Made by a program: the position numbers and the translations under genes. The notes below the pieces were generated by a model. The model had not been told where the DNA came from. It worked only from the letters and a program-made list of their open reading frames with translations, and made no database searches. From Tepidiforma flava (lineage in GTDB: Bacteria > Chloroflexota > Dehalococcoidia > Tepidiformales > Tepidiformaceae), in contig NZ_CP115149.1 of the NCBI RefSeq assembly GCF_027594505.1, positions 1,641,683 through 1,684,948 of the forward strand: DNA of 43,266 nucleotides, given 5' to 3'. Positions 26,659 through 35,004 of this stretch are shown piece by piece; position 1 is the first letter of the stretch; every line of letters begins with the position of its first letter.

Positions 26659-26934
26659 GTGAACGAAGGCGTCATCCTCGGCCTCATGCGCGAAGCCCTC
26701 ACCGTCGGCATGCTCGTCGGCGCGCCCATCCTCGGCACCACCCTCGTCGTCGGCATGGTCGTCTCCATCATCCAGGCGGCCACCCAGGTCAACGAAGCCA
26801 CCCTCACCTTCGTTCCCAAGCTCATCGCCGTCTTCGTCGCGATGCTCCTCTTCGGCATGGCCCTCTGGATGATGTCCACCCTCCTCGATTTCTCCGCCGG
26901 CATCTTCGCGAACATGGCCGCGTACGGGCGCTGA
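26659..26934 (+). CDS. fliQ: Flagellar export gate protein FliQ
   Basis: A two-helix export-gate subunit of 91 residues read without any frame break. It has MNEGVILGLMREALTVGML, the first helix LGTTLVVGMVVSIIQAATQ and the second FVPKLIAVFVAMLLFGMAL, then MMSTLLDFSAGIF. ATQVNEATLTFVPK is the FliQ signature. The GTG start is chosen for its position 9 bases after fliP with AGGAG upstream. FliR starts 2 bases after the stop. Confidence 0.95.
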   Translation: MNEGVILGLMREALTVGMLVGAPILGTTLVVGMVVSIIQAATQVNEATLTFVPKLIAVFVAMLLFGMALWMMSTLLDFSAGIFANMAAYGR

Positions 26935-26936
26935 CC

Positions 26937-27727
26937 ATGGCCCTCGACCTCTCCCCCGTCACGACCTACACCTTCCTCCTCATCCTCATCCGCACCTCCG
27001 CCATGCTCGTCTCTTCGCCGCTCCTCTCCCACCGCGGCATCCCCGCCCAGGCGAAAATCGGCTTCGCCGTCTTCACGGCCCTCGTGCTCACTCCAATCAC
27101 CAGGCTCCCCGGCGGCCAGCCGCCTGAGACGTTCGGCCGCCTCGTCGACGACGTCCTCCGCGAGACCCTTTTCGGCCTCGGTATCTCCTCGGCCCTCGCC
27201 ATGAACATCGTCTTCATCGGCCTCCAGATGGCCTCCCGCGTCATCGGCCTCCAGGTCGGTTTCGGGCTCGGCGCCGTCTTCGACCCCATCACCGGCACCG
27301 AATTCGGCGTCTTCGACCAGTTCTACGCCCTCCTCGTCACCCTCGTTTTCTTCGCCATCAACGGCCACCACCTCGTCATCCAGTCGCTCGCCGAAACCCT
27401 CCAGGCCGTCCCGCCCGGCACGTTCGACCCCTTCAGCCTGGCGCCGTCCGGCATCACTTCCCTCGTCGCCGGCCTCACCGTCACCGCCGTCCGCATCGCC
27501 ATGCCCGTCATGGCCGCCCTGCTCCTCACCGACGTCGGCATGGGCATCGTCGCCTTCGCACCGTCCCCCAGGTGCAGATTCTGATCGTCGGCGCCCCGGT
27601 CAAGATCGGCGTCGGCATCCTCGTCCTCGGCGCCGCCCTCCCGGTCACCATGCAGCTGATGAACGGCGTCTTCGGCGCCTCCCTCGCCGGCTCGAGCCGC
27701 ATCCTCCTCGGCGGAGGGGCTCCCTAG
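26937..27727 (+). CDS. fliR: Flagellar export gate protein FliR
   Basis: Export-gate subunit that closes the FliP5-FliR spiral. About 262 residues with several hydrophobic helices. Recognisable segments are TYTFLLILIRTSAMLVSSPL, GIPAQAKIGFAVFTALVLTP, LGISSALAMNIVFIGLQMAS, GLQVGFGLGAVFDP and DQFYALLVTLVFFAINGHH, then VMAALLLTDVGMGIV and KIGVGILVLGAALPV. One break lies near 27560. The stop TAG at 27725-27727 is followed at once by the flhB ATG. Confidence 0.93.
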
Positions 27728-28824
27728 ATGGCGGGCGAACGCACCGAAGCGCCAACCCCAAAACGCCTCCGCGATGCCCGCCAGAAAGGCGACTGTCGCC
27801 CGCAGCGATGAGGTCGTCTCCATCGGCGCCCTCCTCCTCGCGGTGCTTGCCATGAAGCTGCTCGGCCCCGCCCTCTGGGCGAGCCTCGCCGCCATCCTCG
27901 CGCAGGGCCTCGGCCAGCCCGTGCCCGAACTCACCCGCGAATCCGCCCAGCAGCTCGCCCGCGAGACCGCCTGGCAGACCGTCCGCGCCCTCCTTCCCCT
28001 CCTCGGCCTCGCCGCCGTCTCCGCCGTCGCCCTCAACGTCGCCCAGGTCGGCCCCCTGTTCACCGGCCAGGCCGGCTGAAGCCCCAGCTCTCGCGGGTCA
28101 ACCCCGGCGCCGGCCTCAAGCGGATCGTCTCCGTTGACGGCCTCTTCCGCCTCGCCAAATCCCTTCTCAAGTTCGTCATGGCATCGCCGCTCGTCGTCGG
28201 CCTCACCCTCCGCGCCCAGTTCGCCGACCTCGCCGGCCTCGGCGCCCTCAGCATCGGCGCCGCGGTCACCGCCCGCCTTGCCTCCCTCGGCTTCGATATC
28301 GCCTTCCGCGCCGCCGGCGTCCTCTTCCTCCTCGCCCTCGCCGATTACGCCTGGCAGCGCCGCCAGCACCTCAAGCGCCTCCGCATGACGAAGCACGAAG
28401 TGAAGCAGGAGCTCAAGGAAACCGACGGCGACCCCCACATCAAAGCCGCCATCCAGCCGCCGGCGCCAGCAGCTCCTCAATCCGCATGATCGCCGCCGTC
28501 AAAACCGCCGACGTTGCGTCGTCACCAACCCGACCCACTACGCCGTCGCGCCTCAAATACGACGCCGTCTCCATGCCCGCACCCATGGTCGTCGCCAAGG
28601 GGCAGGACTACCTCGCCCTCCGCATCCGCGAGAGTCGCCCGCGAAGCCGGCGTCCCCGTTCTCGAAGAGCCGCCGCTCGCCCGCGCCCTCCATGCCAGCG
28701 TCCAGGTCGGCCAGTACATCCCGGCCAGCCTCTTCCACGCCGTCGCCGAAGTCCTCGCGTGGGTCTACGCCCTGCGCCGGCCCGCGCCGGCCGCCGCACC
28801 ACCGCCCCAGGAGCCGCCAGGTGA
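27728..28824 (+). CDS. flhB: Flagellar export switch protein FlhB
   Basis: FlhB switches export from hook to filament substrates by self-cleavage. It starts MAGERTEAPTPKRLRDARQKG, the FlhB hallmark. Hydrophobic segments follow (VSIGALLLAVLAMKLLG, VRALLPLLGLAAVSAVAL), then RVNPGAGLKRIVSVDGLFRLAKS. The cytoplasmic part has MTKHEVKQELKETDGDPHIK and the autocleavage site NPTHYAVAL. About 360 residues. Breaks lie near 27793, 28074, 28465, 28515, 28548 and 28635. The C-terminal TGA at 28822-28824 overlaps the flhA GTG as GTGA. Confidence 0.93.
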
Positions 28825-30948
28825 CCGTCCAGGCCCAGCCCCGCCCCGCGTCCGCCTCCCTCACCCGCCTCCTCGGCCAGACCGACATCCTCCTCGCCGC
28901 CGGCATCATCACCATCGTCGGGATGATGATCATCCCGCTGCCGGCGCCACTCCTCGATGTCCCCTTCCTCACCGTCAACCTCGCCGTCAGCGTCGTCATC
29001 CTCCTCGTCGCCATCTACACCGAAGAGCCGCTCAAGTTCTCCGTCTTCCCCTCCCTCCTCCTCATCACCACCCTCTACCGCCTCGCGCTCAACGTCTCCA
29101 CCTCCCGCCTCATCCTCCTCCACGGCCAGACGCCGGCGAAGTCGTCCACTCGTTCGGCAGCTTCGTCGTCGGCGGCAACCTCGTCGTCGGCCTCGTCGTC
29201 TTCCTCATCCTCGTCGTCATCCAGTTCGTCGTCATCACCAACGGCGCCGGCCGCGTCGCCGAAGTCGCCGCCCGCTTCACCCTCGATGCCATGCCCGCGC
29301 AAGCAGATGGCGATCGACGCCGACCTCAACGCCGGCCTCATCAACGAGGCCGAAGCCCGCGAGCGCCGCAAAGCCATCGGCCAGGAAGTTCCGATTTCTA
29401 CGGCGCCATGGACGGCGCCTCCAAGTTCGTCAAAGGCGATGCCATCGCCGGCATCGTCATCATCCTCGTCAACATCATCGGCGGCCTCTCCATCGGCATC
29501 CTCCAGCAGGGCGTCGGCCCCGCCGAAGCCCTGAACCTCTACGCGAAGCTCACCGTCGGCGACGGCCTCGTCTCCCAGCTCCCCGCGCTCCTCATCTCCA
29601 CCGCCACCGGCATCATCGTCACCCGCGCTGCCGGCGAGACGAACCTCGGCTCCCAGGTCTTCTCCCAGATCACCATGCAGTCGCGGCCGATGTACGTCGC
29701 CGCCGCCATGCTCGCCCTCTTCGCCGCCCTCCCCGGCCTCCCCCGCCTCCCCTTCCTCCTCGTGGCTCGCCACCGTCGGCGCCGGCGGCTACCTCATCGA
29801 CCGCTCGAAGCGCCAGGCCGAACTCGCCGCCATCGCCGCCCGCCCCGACCCGGTCCCCGAGCCTGAACAGCTCGGCCCCCAGCAGGTCATCCAGATGATG
29901 ACCGTCGACCCCCTCGAAATCGAGGTCGGCTACGGCCTCATCCCCATCGTCGACGAACAGGCCGGCGGCACCCTCCTCCGCCGCATCACCCAGATCCGCC
30001 GCCAGCTCGCCCTCGAACTCGGCATCGTCCTCCCCACCGTCCGCGTCCGTGACAATCTCGGCCTCGCCCCGAACGCCTACGTCGTCAAGCTCCGCGGCGT
30101 CGAAATCGCCCGCGGCACCCTCCAGCCCGGCCACTACCTCGCCATGGACCCCGGCACCGCCGAAGGCGACATCCCCGGCATCGAAACCGTCGAGCCCGCC
30201 TTCGGCCTGCCCGCCCGCTGGATCACCCCTGCCTACCGCGAACGCGCCGAACTCCTCGGCTATACCGTCGTCGATGCCGAATCCGTCCTCGCCACCCACC
30301 TCACCGAACTCGTCCGCCGCTTCGCTCCCGACCTCCTCTCCCGCCAGGACACCCAGGACCTCCTCGAAAACCTCCGCAAGGAGTACCCCGCCCTCGTCGA
30401 CGACCTCATCCCCTCCACCCTCACCGTCGGCGAAGTCCAGGAAGTCCTCCAGAACCTCCTCGCCGAGCGCGTCTCCATCCGCGACCTCGTCACCATCTGC
30501 GAAACCCTCGCCACCCAGGCCCGCCTCACCCGCGATATCGACCTCCTCACCGAATACGCCCGCGCCGCCCTCGCCCGCCAGATCAGCCGCCAGTACGCCG
30601 ACGAAACCGGGACCATCCGCGTCATCACCGTCGGCCCCCGCACCGACCAGAGGAGATCGCCGCCAGCATTCAGCAGACCGACCGCGGCAGCCAGGTCGCC
30701 ATGGCCCCCTGGCAGGTGCAGCGCCTCGTCGGCGTCGTCGCTGCCGAAGTCGAGCGTGTCGCCGCGTCGGGCCGCGACCTCGGTCATCCTCTGCTCCTCC
30801 CGCATCCGCCTCGCCCTCCGGCGCCTCCTCGAGCGCCGCCTCCCGAACGTCGTGCGTCCTCTCCTTCGCCGAGATCACCCCCCAAACCCACGTCGAAGCC
30901 ATCGGCAACATCGAGGTGAACGTTGGAAACGAAGCGCTTCATCGGTAA
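28821..30948 (+). CDS. flhA: Flagellar export protein FlhA
   Basis: FlhA is the large export-gate protein whose cytoplasmic ring docks chaperone-substrate pairs. About 700 residues. The membrane half includes TDILLAAGIITIVGMMIIPL, FLTVNLAVSVVILLVAIYT, SVFPSLLLITTLYRLALN and the conserved cytoplasmic loop [22 protein letters not shown]. The C-terminal domain has EIEVGYGLIPIVDE, GIVLPTVRVRDN, GYTVVDAESVLATHLTEL and the ending EITPQTHVEAIGNIEV. Breaks lie near 29132, 29301, 29390, 29765, 30652, 30790 and 30865. The frame runs to TAA at 30948, but FlhA usually ends near VEAIGNIEV, so the true stop may be near 30919. Confidence 0.93.
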
Positions 30949-32020
30949 CGACACCACGCGCCTCTTCGCCCGCATCCGCCGCGAAGCTCCTCGGGCCCGA
31001 TGCCGTCATCCTCTCCACCCGCTCGCTCCACCGCGACGGCGCCCCGCCGCTCGTCGAAATCATCGCCGCGCCCGCCGCCGAACCTGCCGAATCGCTCCCG
31101 CTCCACCTCCAGCAGGCCGTCCTCGAAGAAGCGCTCCGCCGCGTCGAAACCGCCCCCGGCATCACCGTCGCGGACCTCGAAGAGCTCGCCGCACGCCGAG
31201 GAGCCGGCCCCGCCCCCTGTCCTCGAGCCCCGCTCTCCGCCCCGCCGCTCCCGGTCCCCTCCCCGGCCCGGAGGACGGCATCCTCGAAGCGCTCGCCGGC
31301 CTCGGCTGGGATGCTGCCGCCGCCCGCGCTGTCATCGACGCGGCCCCCGGGGCAGCGCACCCCCGCTGCCGCCCTCGAGCGCTGGCTCGCAGCCTCGCCG
31401 TCGCCTCCTACCCCCCGGATGGCCAGACGGCTCTCGTCACCATCCAGGGCGCCGAGGGCTCCGGCCGCACCACCGCCCTCCTCAAGATGGCGCTCGACTG
31501 CGCCGATGCCGGCCGGCCTGCCCTCCTCGTCGCCGCCGATATCACCCGTCCGCGCCGGCGCACGCGATCGGCCATCCGCGCCTGCGCCGACGCTCTCGGC
31601 CTCCCCTTCGCCGAGGCCTTCACGCCCCGGCGAACTCGTCCGCGCCGCCGACCCGGGCCCGATCCCGCGGCGCCTGCCTCTTCGTCGATACGCCGCGCCG
31701 GCCCGTGGGCGCCGCCGCCCATCCCCAGCGCGGCCCACTTCGCCTATCTGGCCATCCCGGCCCACTGGCAGCCGGGCGCCGCCCGCGCCGCCGTCCAGGG
31801 CCTCCCCCTCGCCCGCTTCGCCGGCGCCGTCCTCACCGGGACCGACCTCGCTCCCTCTCTTGCCGCCGGCCTCGAACTCCGTCGCCGAGACCGGCCTCGG
31901 CCTCGCCTTCCTCTCTGCCGGCCGCGACATCGCCGCCGGCATCATCCGTCGCCGACCCGGCCGCCACTCGCCGCCGGCCTCTTCCCCGCCGCCTCGCCTC
32001 GCCTCGCGGCGACCGCCTGA
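30923..32020 (+). CDS. flhF: FlhF-like SRP-family GTPase with degenerate nucleotide motifs
   Basis: FlhF helps place flagella and assemble the basal body. A TTG start with GAGGTGA upstream gives METKRFIGNDTTRLFARIRRE then GPDAVILSTRSLHRDG, the FlhF N-terminus. After a helical N domain (GILEALAGLGWDAAAARAVI) comes the G domain. The P-loop is GAEGSGRTT, with Arg where FlhF has an essential Lys. The other motifs are also weak: VAADITR for the DTYR region, VDTP for DTAG and TGTDL for TKLD. The closing GLGLAFLSAGRDIAAGI matches the family. About 355 residues with many breaks (for example 30985, 31205, 31258, 31557, 31630, 31870 and 31958). flhG does not follow. Confidence 0.75.
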   Translation: METKRFIGNDTTRLFARIRREAPRARCRHPLHPLAPPRRRPAARRNHRRARRRTCRIAPAPPPAGRPRRSAPPRRNRPRHHRRGPRRARRTPRSRPRPLSSSPALRPAAPGPLPGPEDGILEALAGLGWDAAAARAVIDAAPGAAHPRCRPRALARSLAVASYPPDGQTALVTIQGAEGSGRTTALLKMALDCADAGRPALLVAADITRPRRRTRSAIRACADALGLPFAEAFTPRRTRPRRRPGPDPAAPASSSIRRAGPWAPPPIPSAAHFAYLAIPAHWQPGAARAAVQGLPLARFAGAVLTGTDLAPSLAAGLELRRRDRPRPRLPLCRPRHRRRHHPSPTRPPLAAGLFPAASPRLAATA

Positions 32021-32049
32021 GCCGGCCTCGGCGCCTCCCGCTGCCTCGC

Positions 32050-32066
32050 GATCAGGGGATTCCCCT
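32050..32066. promoter_or_regulatory. GGGGATTCCCC palindrome downstream of flhF
   Basis: CAGGGG, 3-base loop ATT, CCCCTG forms a 6-bp symmetric element inside GATCAGGGGATTCCCCTG, 30 bases after flhF and 146 bases before the next supported start codon. It is the most symmetric copy of the TCAGGG-TTCCCC motif. The rest of the 32021-32211 gap shows no other feature I can support. Confidence 0.4.
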
Positions 32067-32211
32067 GCCCCCGGCAGGCCAGAGCCCGCCGATGGGTGCC
32101 GCATCCCCGCCCCGCAACCATAGAACCATCGCCCGCCCGCAGCCCCCCTGTCACCGCCCTGCCACCCGGTGCCGGGCGCCGCGGGCCTACCTTCGAAGCA
32201 GGAGCAGAGCC

Positions 32212-32310
32212 GTGACCGCCGCCATTCCCGCCTTCACGCGCGCATCAGGGCTCTCCATCGACCCCATCACGGGAGATGTCGAATTCGGGCGCCCCGGCCC
32301 CGCGGCCTAA
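32212..32310 (+). CDS. Short ORF or N-terminal extension before the PilZ gene
   Basis: The GTG at 32212 has an AGGAG 9 bases upstream and reads 32 codons, MTAAIPAFTRASGLSIDPI then TGDVEFGRPGPAA, to TAA at 32310. The sequence is not low-complexity and looks protein-like. It may be a separate small flagellar protein, or the true N-terminus of the following PilZ protein joined by an indel near 32305. I favour a separate small ORF only weakly. Confidence 0.35.
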   Translation: MTAAIPAFTRASGLSIDPITGDVEFGRPGPAA

Positions 32311-32320
32311 CAATCCCTTC

Positions 32321-32984
32321 ATGGCCCAGGGTCTCCTCCCCGGCACCGCCCTCCGCATCGAAGTCTCCACCCGCGAGGGCACCGAGTCCTACGCCACCCG
32401 CATCGAAGACGTCGACGCCGAGCGGGTCGCCATCCTCGTCCCCATGCGCGGCCTCAAGCCCCGCCCCCTCGCCGCCGGCACCCTCGTCCGCTCCGTCTAC
32501 ATCTACCGCCAGAAGCGCTGGCGCTTCGTCACCGAGACCGTCATCGGCCACAGCTTCCGGACGGCGCCATCGAATACCTTCGCCTCCCGCCCTTCATCGA
32601 CTGCCACGAGCGCCGGCGCAACTACCGCCTCCAGGTCGCCATGCAAACCCTCCCGCCGATCTACCGGCTCGTCGTCGAAGGCGACGAGACCGCCGAGCAG
32701 GAGTTCGACGGCACCATCGTCGACCTCTCCGAAAGCGGCTGCTGCATCGCCTCCAAGGTGTTCGCCGTTGCCGGCGAGCGCCTCGGCATCGAAGCCGTCC
32801 TGCCCGAAGCCGGCGACGATCGCCGTCCGCGCCCGCATCGTCTCCGTCCGCGAACCCGAGCGCGGCTACCGCATGCGCCGCCTCCACTGCGAATTCCTCG
32901 AGATGACCCCGCGCCCAGCGCGACCTCATCGCCCGCTACCTCATGCGCCGCCAGATCGAAATGCGCCGGAGGGGCCAGCTGTGA
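32321..32984 (+). CDS. ycgR: YcgR-like flagellar brake protein with PilZ domain
   Basis: YcgR proteins bind c-di-GMP and slow the motor through MotA or FliG. The N-terminal YcgR domain reads LLPGTALRIEVSTREG, YATRIEDVDAERVAILVP, then AAGTLVRSVYIYRQKRWRF. The linker arginines that bind c-di-GMP are present in CHERRRNYRLQV, which fits the RxxxR motif. The PilZ motif D/NxSxxG is seen in TIVDLSESGCCI. The end is YRMRRLHCEFLEM then LIARYLMRRQIEMRRRGQL. Breaks lie near 32565, 32817 and 32912. ATG 32321 is the simplest start; the frame opens up to 32276. It overlaps the next gene as GTGA. Confidence 0.82.
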
Positions 32985-33241
32985 ACGCCCTCCCGCCCTA
33001 CACCATCGCCCGCTACGGCGTTTACGCCGCCCTACGCCATGGCCGTCGCCGCCGCATGGCTCGGCACCCGCGCCGGCTACCCCTTCGACCAGGCCCTCAT
33101 GCGCCGGCCATCTTCACCTTCGTCCTCGTCACGGCCGTCGCCTTCGGCGCCGAGGCGATCGTCCTCACCAGCCCGCCCCGGCCCCAGCCGCCGCCTCCCG
33201 CCGACCGCCAGCCGGACGACACCGACCAGCCCGACGAGTAA
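32981..33241 (+). CDS. Small two-helix membrane protein between PilZ protein and FliA
   Basis: Not recognised. From GTG 32981 it reads about 86 residues: MNALPPYTIARYGVYAAY, a first helix AMAVAAAWLGT, then a second helix AIFTFVLVTAVAFGAEAIVL, and a Pro/Asp-rich tail ending DDTDQPDE. Two one-base insertions lie near 33034 and 33110. It starts inside the stop of the PilZ gene and ends 19 bases before fliA, so it is almost surely co-expressed with flagellar genes. It could be a membrane partner of the brake protein or of the FliA/FlgM circuit. Confidence 0.6.
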   Translation: MNALPPYTIARYGVYAALRHGRRRRMARHPRRLPLRPGPHAPAIFTFVLVTAVAFGAEAIVLTSPPRPQPPPPADRQPDDTDQPDE

Positions 33242-33260
33242 CCCCTGAGGAGCCGCACCA

Positions 33261-34007
33261 ATGGCCACCGCACGTCGCCGCCAGCGCCCCCCTCTTCGAA
33301 GACCGCGAAGCCGCCATCCGCCAGTACGCGCCCCTCGTCAAATACGTCGTCGGCCGCCTCGCCATCGGCCTCCCCGCCATCCTCGATTACGAGGACATCC
33401 TCTCCTACGGCACCATCGGCCTCATCGAAGCCCTCGACCGCTTCGACGGCTCCAAGGGCGTCAAGTTCGAAACCTACGCCATCTCCCGCATCCGCGGCGC
33501 CATCATCGACGCCCTCCGCTCCCTCGACCGCCTGCCCCGCTCCGTCCGCCAGAAGGCCCGCCGCCTCGAGCAAATCCACGTCGAATTCGAGCGCGAGCAC
33601 GGCCGCGAACCCACCGACGAAGAAGCCGCCCGGCTCATGGGTCTCACCCCCGAGCAGTACAACCAGGCCCTCATCGATGCCAGCTGGGTCACCGTCTCCC
33701 TCGACGGCCTCCTCGACCGCGACAACAACGAAGACGGCACCGCGCCCACCGAGCTCCCCGCCGACCCCAACGAAGAGGACTTCACCGAGCGCCTCGAAAA
33801 GCGCCAGCTCCTCGATGCCCTCACCGCCGCCATCAAGACCCTCCCCGAACGCGAGTGGCTCATCGATCAGCCTCTACTACCGCGACTGAAATGACCATGA
33901 AGGAAATCGCCCAGATCCTCGATATCTCCGAATCCCGCGTCTGCCAGCTCCACGGCCGCGCACTCGGCCGTCTTCGCGCCCGCCTCGCCCGCGAGCGCAA
34001 CCCCTGA
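33261..34007 (+). CDS. fliA: Flagellar sigma factor FliA (sigma-28/WhiG type)
   Basis: Directs transcription of late flagellar genes. About 245 residues. Region 2 is intact: IRQYAPLVKYVVGRLAIGLP, YEDILSYGTIGLIEALDRFD, VKFETYAISRIRGAIIDALR, LDRLPRSVRQKARRLE. Region 3 reads FEREHGREPTDEEAARLMG. Region 4 has LPERE, then LLISLYYRDEMTMKEIAQI and LDISESRVCQLHGRALGRLR. The raw frame stops early because of a G insertion at 33865 and a T insertion at 33887; ignoring both restores the helix-turn-helix and the stop at 34007. A third break lies near 33295. The matching anti-sigma gene flgM lies at 36596 in the same block. Confidence 0.93.
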   Translation: MATARRRQRPPLRRPRSRHPPVRAPRQIRRRPPRHRPPRHPRLRGHPLLRHHRPHRSPRPLRRLQGRQVRNLRHLPHPRRHHRRPPLPRPPAPLRPPEGPPPRANPRRIRARARPRTHRRRSRPAHGSHPRAVQPGPHRCQLGHRLPRRPPRPRQQRRRHRAHRAPRRPQRRGLHRAPRKAPAPRCPHRRHQDPPRTRVAHRSASTTATEMTMKEIAQILDISESRVCQLHGRALGRLRARLARERNP

Positions 34008-34027
34008 CCGCACCCCGGAGGCCCGCC

Positions 34028-34378
34028 ATGACCGACGTCATCGCCCTGCTCGCCATCTCCCAGCTCGTCACCCTCGGCGCGCTCTTCTACCTCTACCTCC
34101 AGGTCCAGTTCAGCTCCGCGCCGGGACCCGCCCGGTCCGCCGCCGTCGAACCCGCCGACGAAGCCCCCGCGCCCGGCATCCCCGTCCGGGGCGCAGCCGC
34201 CCGCCGCGCCGCCAGCGGCGGCCTACACGGCCGCTCCGCGCGTACCCCGCCGACGCCCTCCGACCAGGGCCGCGTCGATGTCGCCGAGCTCGCCCGCCGC
34301 ATGCACCGCAGCGAAGAAGAGGTCCGCCTCCTCCTGCGCCGCCAGGGGATCGCCTCATCGACCGGGACAACCGCGCTG
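34028..34378 (+). CDS. Membrane-anchored protein of unknown function in flagellar operon
   Basis: Starts MTDVIALLAISQLVTLGALF and YLYLQVQF, one N-terminal membrane helix, then a Pro/Ala-rich linker and a basic helical C-terminal segment VDVAELARRMHRSEEEVRLLLRRQ that looks like a short helix-turn-helix-like or coiled region. No family is recognised. The frame continues past 34350 without a clear stop, because an indel near 34350 joins it to the next gene; the end given is approximate. An A/G-rich GGAGG lies 6 bases before the ATG. It follows fliA by 20 bases. Confidence 0.5.
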
Positions 34379-34389
34379 CGTTCGCCAGC

Positions 34390-35004
34390 GTGCTCCTCGC
34401 CGGCATCGCGCTCGCCGCCGCGCTCTTCGCCGGCCAGCCCGCCCGCGCCAACGGCGTCCCCCAGCTCGTCAAGCTCACCTACCTCGAGGGCATCTCCAAC
34501 TTCGGCCCCCGCGATGCCGAGGGCGTCCTCGAATTCTCCTTCTCCGAAGCCTACGCCCGCGTCGATGTGAAGCAATCCTGCCGCCCGTCGAGGGCTACGT
34601 CTACGAAGGCTGGCTCACCGGCGGCGCGGCCGCCCCCTTCCGCGTCGGCGTCATCCCCACCGGCCCCGACGGCATCGGCGTCCTCGACATGCCCGCCATC
34701 CAGGGCCTCACCTCCTACGACTACCGCATCTTCGTCGTCGTCCGCGCGGCCCGCCTCCGCGCCCGAAAACGCCAGCTCCGCGGCCACGATCTCGCCATCG
34801 CCGGCCGCTTCGAAGTCATCGCCGACGACGGCAGCAGCCGCCCGCGGCGACGTCCGCCCCGGCAGCCCCTCCCCGACACCGGCGAACGCCCCGCCGAATC
34901 CCTCACCACCCGCATCGCCCGCACCGCCTTCACCATGCTCGCCGTCGGCGGCCTCGCCTTCGTCGCGCTCCGCTTCATCCTTCGCCCGGAGGAACTCCGC
35001 ATGA
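34390..35004 (+). CDS. Exported protein with LPXTG-type (LPDTG) C-terminal sorting signal
   Basis: From GTG 34390 the protein starts MLLAGIALAAALFAGQPARANG, a good signal peptide. The exported domain has VPQLVKLTYLEGISNFG, EFSFSEAYARVDVK, PPVEGYVYEGWLTGG, FRVGVIPTGPDGIGVLDM and SYDYRIFVVVRA, a beta-rich pattern reminiscent of RskA/anti-sigma C-terminal domains. The C-terminus has LPDTGE (34869-34886), a 13-residue spacer, the hydrophobic stretch AFTMLAVGGLAFVALRFIL and a charged tail RPEELR, the layout of a sortase substrate. An alternative is a simple C-terminal membrane anchor. Breaks lie near 34573, 34758, 34790, 34840 and 34995. The restored TGA overlaps the next ATG. The function is unknown; the position in a flagellar operon is the main clue. 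Confidence 0.65.
   Translation: MLLAGIALAAALFAGQPARANGVPQLVKLTYLEGISNFGPRDAEGVLEFSFSEAYARVDVKQSCRPSRATSTKAGSPAARPPPSASASSPPAPTASASSTCPPSRASPPTTTASSSSSARPASAPENASSAATISPSPAASKSSPTTAAAARGDVRPGSPSPTPANAPPNPSPPASPAPPSPCSPSAASPSSRSASSFARRNSA

Noticed and set aside
30923..32020. MinD/FlhG-type ATPase
   Set aside because: The N-terminus and domain order match FlhF; the deviant Walker motif KGGXGKT of MinD proteins is not present.
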